Assembly: GCA_016718135.1 (NCBI GenBank) | Contig: JADKEF010000006.1 | Coordinates: 248,001 to 312,000, forward strand | Direction of reading: 5' to 3' | From: Acidobacteriota bacterium | Lineage (GTDB): Bacteria > Acidobacteriota > Blastocatellia > Pyrinomonadales > Pyrinomonadaceae | DNA: 64,000 nt | Shown: positions 57,928 through 64,000 of the stretch, piece after piece | Numbering within the stretch: the first letter of the stretch is position 1 | Layout of the letters: the number at the start of each line of letters is the position of its first letter | Program-made: the position numbers and the translations under genes | Notes under the pieces: model-generated | What the model was told of the DNA's origin: nothing | The model's database searches: none | The model's input: only the letters and a program-made list of their open reading frames with translations

Positions 57928-58292
57928 ATGTCAATGAAACTGTACGTAGGTAATCTCTCATTTCAGACTTCGAGCTATGATCTCGAAGAACTTTTGCCGG
58001 AATCGGCGCAGTGGAGTCGGCTTCGGTCGTCGAAGATCGCGAAACGGGCCGCTCGCGCGGTTTCGGATTTGTCGAAATGGCAAATCAGGAAGATGGCGAA
58101 AAGGCCATTGCTGAGTTGAACGGTACCGATTTTGCCGGCCGCGAGATCAAGGTCAACGAAGCCAAACCCCGTGAAGATCGTGGCAGCGGCGGTGGCGGCG
58201 GCCGTGGACGCGGCGGCTACGGCGGCGGTGGCGGCGGCAATTACGGCGGCGGTGGTGGTGGAAACTACGGCGGCGGCGGGAATCGCTGGTAA
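57928..58292 (+). CDS. Glycine-rich RRM RNA-binding protein (one frame break)
   Basis: About 121 residues after repair. RRM with RNP-2 KLYVGNLSF near the start and RNP-1 RGFGFVEM, then a Gly-rich tail (GGGGGRGRGGYGGGG and on). Like cyanobacterial Rbp proteins, which bind RNA under cold stress. The frame breaks at TTTT (57992-57995). One more T joins DLEELF to AGIGAVESASVVEDR. Without repair the first frame ends at 58119 and the RNP-1 half lacks a start. Confidence 0.9.
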
Positions 58293-58319
58293 GGACCGTT
58301 TGAATATCGAAAATAGAAA

Positions 58320-58351
58320 CGCCCGAAGGCATTCAGCTTTCGGGCGTTTTT
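58320..58351. terminator. Rho-independent terminator, usable in both directions
   Basis: CGCCCGAA (58320-58327) / TTCGGGCG (58339-58346) followed by TTTTTCG on plus and by TTTCTATTTTC on minus. It lies between the RNA-binding protein gene and the convergent secreted-protein gene. Confidence 0.85.
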
Positions 58352-58359
58352 CGTGGCTT

Positions 58360-58860
58360 CTAGTTTGGTCGTTTGGTTGATTTCGGCTTTGGTCGCGGCG
58401 TCGTCGGTTGGAAGCCGCTCACCGCAGAATTCACGGCTCCGCCGGAGCTTTTGATGTCAAACTCCAGATTCTCTGCGGGTTTACCATCTAGAAAAAGGTC
58501 CACGCGATAGCGGCCGGGCGTCCATTTACCCTCAGGCGTGCCAGTAAAATTGACGCGATTTTGTCCCGCTTTTGTTGTGTAGCTTGCCGTAACCACCTTC
58601 GTTTCAGCTTTTACCCCGCTGACGTTTACAGCGACAAAGTTCATTTTGACAGTTACTTTGCCGCCTGCATCGAGTAGCACTACGCAGTAAATCGGCACAT
58701 CATTCGTGCGAAACTCATTGACCTGCTCACCAGCTTTACCCTCGCCATTGTCACGAGCCAAGTAGATCTCTTCAACCGTCGGAGCCGCCGGGACGTCACT
58801 CTGAGCAAACGTCGGTATCGCAAAAAGGGCTAAACAAGCAATAAAGATCAGTGCTTTCAT
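58360..58860 (-). CDS. Secreted beta-domain protein of unknown function
   Basis: About 166 residues from ATG 58860, which starts a good signal peptide (ending PTFAQS); the longer open frame would overlap the DUF58 gene. The mature part is one beta-sandwich-like domain with NDVPIYCVVLLDAGGKVTVK and PEGKWTPGRYRVDLFLDGKP, and a short basic Pro/Lys tail. No family assigned. Confidence 0.7.
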   Translation of the reverse strand: MKALIFIACLALFAIPTFAQSDVPAAPTVEEIYLARDNGEGKAGEQVNEFRTNDVPIYCVVLLDAGGKVTVKMNFVAVNVSGVKAETKVVTASYTTKAGQNRVNFTGTPEGKWTPGRYRVDLFLDGKPAENLEFDIKSSGGAVNSAVSGFQPTTPRPKPKSTKRPN

Positions 58861-58961
58861 CAGGGCTCCGTAATTAGGCCAACGATCCAGACAGTACTTT
58901 GAACCACGAACGCTCGAAATAGTTGCACCGCCGCGGGCGGTGATATAATCCGTCTTACCCG

Positions 58962-60284
58962 ATGCGATTTGTCTTCTCACGCCGATTTTATTTTCTGCTG
59001 GTGCTCGCAGTCGTGCCGCTGTCCGTTTCGTGGATGGTGCCGGGGCTGACGCTCGCGGTTTTTGCGTTTGATATCTTGCTGGCTATCGTGGCGATAGTCG
59101 ATTATTTTATCAGCCGCACGCTACCCGAGGGTTTCATTATCGAACGGGAATTCGAACGCCGTTTTGCCATTGGCGACTCGGCCAAGGTCACGCTCAAGAT
59201 CGATAATGCAACTTCGCAAACCCTCCACCTAAAAATAAAGGACGAATATCCCGCGGAGATGCGGCTCGAGGAATCTCGCGAGGCTGAGTTTACGGTAGAG
59301 GCACAGGGCACGGCGGAATTTCATTATCACGTCACCTCCACGCGTCGCGGCCGGTATGAATTTGGCAAAACGGCTGTCCGTTATCTCTCACGGCTCGGCC
59401 TGGTGTGGTGTCAGACCGAAATGGGCGAGCCGCGGACGGTAAAGGTCTATCCAAACATGCGGCGTGCCCGCGAGATGGAGTTGAAAGCCCTTGGCGCAAG
59501 ATCTTTTCTGGCAATTCAGCGCCGAGCGGTGCGACGCGGCGAAGGGCGTGAATTCGAATCGATGCGAGACTATGTTCGCGGCGACGAACTGCGGCACATA
59601 GCATGGACGACGACCGCAAGACGTGGCAAGCTGACCACTCGCCAGTACCAGATCGAACGCGACCAAACCGTGGTCATCGCCCTCGACGCCGGCCGTCTTA
59701 TGACCGGACGGATCGACGACGAGACAAAGTTTGATACGGCATTGCACGCCGCCCTGGCATTGATGTCGGCGGCATCCCGTGCCGGTGACAATTGCGGCCT
59801 CGTCGTCTTCGGCCGCAAGGTGCGCAAGTATCTGCCGCCCAAACGCGGCCTCGAACACATCGATGCCGTTCTCGAGGCCCTCCACGACCTCGAACCCGAG
59901 CTGATCGAGCCGTCATACGCGCGAGCTTTCCAATTCATAGCCTCCAGCACTAAAAAACGTTCCTTCATCGTGATCCTCACCGATCTCGTCGATAAAGATA
60001 GCTCCAAGGAGCTAATAAATTCACTGAAACTGCTCCGTCCCCGCCACCTCCCACTGGTCGCCACCATCGGCGACCGCGATCTGAACGCCGCCGTCAGCGT
60101 CGCACCACCTGACATAAAAGCCGTCTTCACCCAGTCCGCCGCCGAGGAGATCATCCACCAACGCGAATCAGCTCTAAAGCTGGTCGAATCCCTTGGGGGC
60201 ATGGCCATTGACGTGACCGCGAAAACGCTTGCGCCGAAATTGTTAGAATCCTATTTGAGAGTGAAAGAGCGTGGGCTGTTGTAG
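58962..60284 (+). CDS. DUF58 domain protein
   Basis: 440 residues. Two N-terminal membrane helices (about 8-48), an immunoglobulin-like segment (about 60-140), then the DUF58/vWA-like domain: EGREFESMRDYVRGDELRHI, AWTTTARRGKLTTRQY, VVIALDAGRLM and FIVILTDLVDKDS. DUF58 genes usually sit beside a MoxR AAA+ ATPase; none is here on the right, since the following genes are a DinB-like and a radical SAM gene. Role unknown, probably envelope-related. Confidence 0.9.
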   Translation: MRFVFSRRFYFLLVLAVVPLSVSWMVPGLTLAVFAFDILLAIVAIVDYFISRTLPEGFIIEREFERRFAIGDSAKVTLKIDNATSQTLHLKIKDEYPAEMRLEESREAEFTVEAQGTAEFHYHVTSTRRGRYEFGKTAVRYLSRLGLVWCQTEMGEPRTVKVYPNMRRAREMELKALGARSFLAIQRRAVRRGEGREFESMRDYVRGDELRHIAWTTTARRGKLTTRQYQIERDQTVVIALDAGRLMTGRIDDETKFDTALHAALALMSAASRAGDNCGLVVFGRKVRKYLPPKRGLEHIDAVLEALHDLEPELIEPSYARAFQFIASSTKKRSFIVILTDLVDKDSSKELINSLKLLRPRHLPLVATIGDRDLNAAVSVAPPDIKAVFTQSAAEEIIHQRESALKLVESLGGMAIDVTAKTLAPKLLESYLRVKERGLL

Positions 60285-60320
60285 CATAATGATCGAGTAT
60301 TGAATGAGGTTTCCGGTCTT

Positions 60321-60857
60321 ATGAGCAGTAAAGATATCGAGGTAATAAATGTATGGCGGCAAATTCCTACAAATATCGATGCCATCATTTCAGGTCTATC
60401 TAACGATGATCTTGGACGACAGGTTGAGGCTCTGGGGTTTTCAGTACGTGCTACGGTTCATCATCTGGTCGAGGCGAATATTGTGACCGCGAGTATGATC
60501 ATAGCCGCGATGGGAAAGAGCGGTGCCACCTACGACTGGACGTGGCTTTATCCGAACGGCGACTGGTGCTCGCGGCTCGGATACGAGAGTACCCCCATCG
60601 AGCCATCTCTCGATGCTCTTCGCGGATTGATAATGCACATTTCGAATATTGTCGCGAGTCAGGACGATGCTCTTGAGCGAATGGTAACCGTCTCGAATTT
60701 GCCGGGGGCTCCAACATACACACTGACCGTCGGACAGATGATTAAACAGGAGATCGACCACGCTGCGGAACATCTCGCTGACGTTCGAAAAGCAGTTTAT
60801 GGAACGGATAAATCTTGTAACCCTCCCGTATTTTCTATAGAATCCCAACATCGATGA
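60321..60857 (+). CDS. DinB-like four-helix metal protein
   Basis: 178 residues from ATG 60321; a TTG 21 bases upstream is also open. The helices carry possible metal ligands in ATVHHLVEANIVTASMI and EIDHAAEHLADVRKAVY, spaced as in DinB/DUF664 proteins, some of which act as thiol-dependent transferases or isomerases. Its stop overlaps the radical SAM ATG (ATGA), so the two are translationally coupled and may act together. Confidence 0.7.
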   Translation: MSSKDIEVINVWRQIPTNIDAIISGLSNDDLGRQVEALGFSVRATVHHLVEANIVTASMIIAAMGKSGATYDWTWLYPNGDWCSRLGYESTPIEPSLDALRGLIMHISNIVASQDDALERMVTVSNLPGAPTYTLTVGQMIKQEIDHAAEHLADVRKAVYGTDKSCNPPVFSIESQHR

Positions 60858-62602
60858 AAAAACGCTTTACATTGGTTTTGATCAAACCGTCCCATTATGA
60901 CGACGACGGTTATGTGATCCAATGGTTTCGCTCGGCGATACCCTCGAATTCGCTGGCGGCGTTGTACGGGCTAGCGCTTGAGTGTTCGGGGCAACAGGTT
61001 TTAGGGGATGACGTCGAGTTTGATATTCATGCGTTTGATGAAACGAACACGGTTATCAAGGACAAAAAGATCGCATCCCTTATCAAGAATTCAGACGATG
61101 GCATGGTGATGCTGGTGGGTGTTCAGTCGAACCAGTTTCCGCGTGCTCTCGATATTGCAAGACCGCTGCGCGATGCGGGGATCAAGGTAGCGATCGGCGG
61201 GTTTCATGTTTCCGGGACGATGGCGATGCTTAAGGATCGCGACCCATGGGTGCAAAAGGCCCTGGACATGGGCGTTTCATTATTTGCGGGCGAGGCCGAA
61301 GGGCGGCTAGGGCAAGTTCTGATCGATGCTTATAACAACAGCCTTGAACCTGTTTACAATTTCATGGACGATCTGCCGAATATCGAGGGCGTGGCAACAC
61401 CTCTACTTCCGGCCGAACGCGTCCATCTAACCGCCGGAGCCACGACCAGCTTTGACGCCGGACGCGGATGTCCGTTCGCATGTTCTTTCTGCACCATAAT
61501 TAATGTACAAGGCCGCGTTTCGCGCCGTCGGTCGCCCGATGACATCGAACGAATTGTCAGGGAAAACGTCAAACAAGGATTACATTCATTTTTTATAACC
61601 GACGACAACTTTGCACGAAACAAGGATTGGGAAGTGATCCTCGATCGTCTGATCGAGCTGCGAGAGAACGACGGGCTTAAGATCAGCTTTATCATTCAGG
61701 TCGACACGCTTTGTCACAAGCTGCCGAATTTTATTGAGAAATCAAAGCGGGCTGGAGTTAAACGCGTTTTCATTGGCCTCGAAAATATCAATCCCGACAG
61801 CCTGCTCGGCGCGAAGAAGCGGCAAAACAAGATCACAGATTACCGCCAGATGCTGCTCGCGTGGAAGCACGTTGGGATCGTCACCTATTGTGGTTACATA
61901 CTCGGTTTTCCGGGTGACACGCCCGAATCGATAATCAACGATATCGAGATCATCAAGCGTGAGCTGCCGGTCGATCTGCTTGAGTTCTTTTACCTGACGC
62001 CGCTGCCGGGCTCGGAAGATCATAAGAAGCTTCACGAGGCCGGAATTGCAATGGACGAGGATCTTAATAAATACGACCTAAATCACGACGTGACCGGCCA
62101 CCCCATTATGTCCCGCAATAAATGGCGCGATGTTTATCACAACGCGTGGAAGACCTATTACACCGATGAGCATGTCGAAACGGTGCTGCGCCGTTGCATC
62201 GCGACCGGAACCAGCCCGGGCAAGACAATGTTCTTTATCGTCTGGTTCAAAGGCTGCATCGGGATCGAGGGCATTCATCCACTCGAAGGCGGGTTTCTGC
62301 GGATCAAATCGCGCCGCAACCGGCGTTCGGAGATGGAGCTCGAAAATCCACTTGTATTCTATCCGAAGTACTATTTCCAAATGCTTCGAAAACAGCTCCA
62401 ATGGATATCGCTTTACACCCGAATGCGTCTGATCTACATGCGTGTTCGCAAAGACCCAAAGCGTCTCGAATACATGGATCTTGCACTCGAGCCGGTGACC
62501 GAACACGAGGAAGAACGCGAGCTTTTCGGAAGCACAGCCGCTAAGAATTATTTGGACATCGTTCACCGCAACGAAAAGATCACACGTGGCGAGGTGGTAT
62601 AA
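60854..62602 (+). CDS. B12-binding-domain radical SAM enzyme
   Basis: 582 residues. The N-terminal ~150 residues look like a cobalamin-binding Rossmann fold (VMLVGVQSNQFPRALDIARP, GIKVAIGGFHVSG, SLFAGEAEG). The radical SAM core has GRGCPFACSFC (Cys206, Cys210, Cys213) for the [4Fe-4S] cluster, then FFITDDNFARN and GLENINPDSLLGAKK. Such enzymes methylate or rearrange unactivated carbons. The substrate is unknown. It is coupled to the DinB-like gene and overlaps the methyltransferase gene. Confidence 0.92.
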   Translation: MKKRFTLVLIKPSHYDDDGYVIQWFRSAIPSNSLAALYGLALECSGQQVLGDDVEFDIHAFDETNTVIKDKKIASLIKNSDDGMVMLVGVQSNQFPRALDIARPLRDAGIKVAIGGFHVSGTMAMLKDRDPWVQKALDMGVSLFAGEAEGRLGQVLIDAYNNSLEPVYNFMDDLPNIEGVATPLLPAERVHLTAGATTSFDAGRGCPFACSFCTIINVQGRVSRRRSPDDIERIVRENVKQGLHSFFITDDNFARNKDWEVILDRLIELRENDGLKISFIIQVDTLCHKLPNFIEKSKRAGVKRVFIGLENINPDSLLGAKKRQNKITDYRQMLLAWKHVGIVTYCGYILGFPGDTPESIINDIEIIKRELPVDLLEFFYLTPLPGSEDHKKLHEAGIAMDEDLNKYDLNHDVTGHPIMSRNKWRDVYHNAWKTYYTDEHVETVLRRCIATGTSPGKTMFFIVWFKGCIGIEGIHPLEGGFLRIKSRRNRRSEMELENPLVFYPKYYFQMLRKQLQWISLYTRMRLIYMRVRKDPKRLEYMDLALEPVTEHEEERELFGSTAAKNYLDIVHRNEKITRGEVV

Positions 62603-63941
62603 TTTCAAGGTTTCCAAGTCTCTTGTTGTGCACGAATCTGAAGATCTGATCCTAATAATCTACACAACCAAATACCGCCTCGGCGGTCATCAATTCCCCG
62701 TGGTTGCGGAGACATTGGCGGCGGAAAAGCGTGCTTCCGGCTTTAATGGCGAGATCGTTACTCGCCCAGTCGAGTCGAAACGCGACGTGCTGCAGGCGAT
62801 CGGCGACATCCGCGATGCCGGAAAGAAGATAAGTGAATTTATCTTCGTCGGCCATTCCGGAATGTACGGGCCGATGTACGGCACGGTAGCGTTTCCCGAG
62901 CAATTTTCACCTTACGAATGGGAGCAGATGGATATTCCGTTTGCCGACACAGCCACAGCTGCGTTTTACTGCTGCCGCTCGGCACGTTGGTTCGCTCCGT
63001 TTTTTGCACATACTTTTAACGTTCCGACATACGGCTTTTTCTGGTACACGACATTTTCACGCAGCAAAGAAAAGTACGTTTCCGCAGGTGACAGCTCTGA
63101 CGGGCCGCTCTACACGATCGGTTGCATGGGCCGTAAATCACACGGTTACCTTGCCGCGGCGAAAAAGCGGCTTGGCTTTATGCCCGCCGAGGAAATGAAG
63201 CGTTTCGAGCCGCGTCCGCCGGATGGTGACACCTCTTACGATCACGTCGCTGAGTTGTACGATGCTGCTTTCCAAGACATTCGGGTTCGTCAGGACGAGT
63301 GGAAATGGCTGAACGCGCATCTCCCGACAGGCAAGATCGATATGCTGGACATCGGCTGCGGTAACGGCGCTTTGCTCTATGCACTGCGTGATCGGATCGG
63401 CACGGGCATCGGTGTCGACGAATCGGCCGGCATCATCGAGCGTGCAAAGCTCAAGAACGCCGCCAACGAACACGTCTCATTTCAAAAGATCGACGGCCCG
63501 GTGCTACCATTTCCCGACGATTCGTTTGATGTCGTGACGTCGCTGATGTCATTCCGTTATCTCGACTGGGATCCGTTGCTCGCTGAGATCAAACGCGTAA
63601 TGCGACCCGGCGGCAAGTTCCTGATCATCGATATGGTCACGGTTCCGGTAGGGTTCGGTGAATACCCGCGTTTAGTGTCGGACAAGCTACGCACGATGCG
63701 TGGCCAGAAGGCGAATGCGAAATTTGATGCCGCACTAAAGAAACTAGTCTCACATCCCGACTGGAAAAAGATGCTCGAGTACAATCCGATCCGATCCGAA
63801 CACGAGATGAAATGGTATCTCGAAAGCCGTTTTCCGGGACAACAAATGGAGATCTTAAACATGGCCTGGCACTCGCGCATCGTCGCCTTCGACAGCGGCC
63901 CGGTCGAGGGTGGGGTTGAGGTGAAATTATCGTATCCGTAA
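62586..63941 (+). CDS. Possible caspase-like His/Cys domain fused to a class I SAM methyltransferase
   Basis: 451 residues from GTG 62586 (17-base overlap with the radical SAM gene); GTG 62628 is an alternative. Residues ~20-160 show a beta-alpha fold with FIFVGHSGMYG (His90) and AAFYCCRSARWFAPFF (Cys129/Cys130), the spacing and strand positions expected of a clan CD (caspase/CHAT) dyad. Residues ~215-440 are a methyltransferase: MLDIGCGNGALLYAL, a GIGVDES acidic strand, LPFPDDSFDVVTSLMS and MRPGGKFLIIDMV. The fusion is not one I recognise. It should act with the upstream radical SAM enzyme. The peptidase reading is tentative. Confidence 0.75.
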   Translation: MARWYNFKVSKSLVVHESEDLILIIYTTKYRLGGHQFPVVAETLAAEKRASGFNGEIVTRPVESKRDVLQAIGDIRDAGKKISEFIFVGHSGMYGPMYGTVAFPEQFSPYEWEQMDIPFADTATAAFYCCRSARWFAPFFAHTFNVPTYGFFWYTTFSRSKEKYVSAGDSSDGPLYTIGCMGRKSHGYLAAAKKRLGFMPAEEMKRFEPRPPDGDTSYDHVAELYDAAFQDIRVRQDEWKWLNAHLPTGKIDMLDIGCGNGALLYALRDRIGTGIGVDESAGIIERAKLKNAANEHVSFQKIDGPVLPFPDDSFDVVTSLMSFRYLDWDPLLAEIKRVMRPGGKFLIIDMVTVPVGFGEYPRLVSDKLRTMRGQKANAKFDAALKKLVSHPDWKKMLEYNPIRSEHEMKWYLESRFPGQQMEILNMAWHSRIVAFDSGPVEGGVEVKLSYP

Positions 63942-64000
63942 AATTATCAACCGCGAAATACGCGAAATTGACTAAATAAGGACAAGAGTTTAGTTAATTT

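Noticed and set aside
58861..58980. N-terminal extension of the secreted protein at 58360
   Set aside because: It overlaps the DUF58 gene and precedes a clean signal peptide beginning at 58860.

Overview
The window is a gene-dense bacterial chromosome segment, moderately GC-rich by eye, that most resembles Acidobacteriota of the class Blastocatellia (Pyrinomonadaceae-like). This is an inference from content: a Ser/Thr kinase with TolB-like and TPR domains, an Oar-type TonB-dependent receptor, a mycobacterial-style E2-E1 fusion for 2-oxoglutarate metabolism, a dnaK-dnaJ-hspR operon, zinc-ribbon membrane proteins with Asn-rich or Thr/Pro-rich tails, and many secreted proteins with PT-rich linkers. 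No rRNA, tRNA, CRISPR array, transposase or prophage was recognised.

Layout. 1-4.4 kb (minus): a sugar-nucleotide epimerase, an RDD membrane protein and a receptor-type kinase. 4.5-10 kb (plus): ribH-nusB, a secreted protein and kgd. 10.3-16.5 kb (plus): a 1631-residue surface protein with dockerin-like and cohesin-like domains, then a CapA-like lipoprotein. 16.5-29.3 kb (minus): a secreted protein, smc, a DUF4388-like protein, an Oar-like receptor and the hspR/dnaJ/dnaK chaperone operon with a HAIR-like operator. 29.5-38.9 kb: TPR-like protein, zinc-ribbon protein, a second dockerin/cohesin-like surface protein with a long PT minisatellite, a pgsA-like gene, a phosphoesterase, tyrS, a tectonin-like protein and a RelE/ParE-type toxin-antitoxin pair. 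38.9-46 kb: GNAT, proC, an orphan SRA-like domain, an interrupted membrane protein, an M4 peptidase, NUDIX, pyrE, ybaB and recR. 46-51.8 kb (plus): five genes that look like a divergent chaperone-usher surface system (three paralogous secreted subunits, a chaperone-like protein, an usher-like barrel). 51.8-58.9 kb: cytochrome c, UvrD-like helicase, Asn-rich membrane protein, subtilase, patatin, RNA-binding protein and a secreted protein. 58.9-64 kb (plus): DUF58, DinB-like, B12-binding radical SAM, and a protein joining a possible caspase-like His/Cys domain to a methyltransferase.

The two strongest leads for an undescribed system are the five-gene subunit/chaperone/usher-like cluster and the translationally linked DinB / radical SAM / caspase-like-methyltransferase set at the right edge.

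Caution on sequence quality: five reading-frame breaks (two in the epimerase, one each in the kinase, kgd and the RNA-binding protein) can each be repaired by restoring one base, four of them by lengthening a short homopolymer. They look like consensus deletion errors rather than real gene decay. One further gene has an in-frame amber codon.
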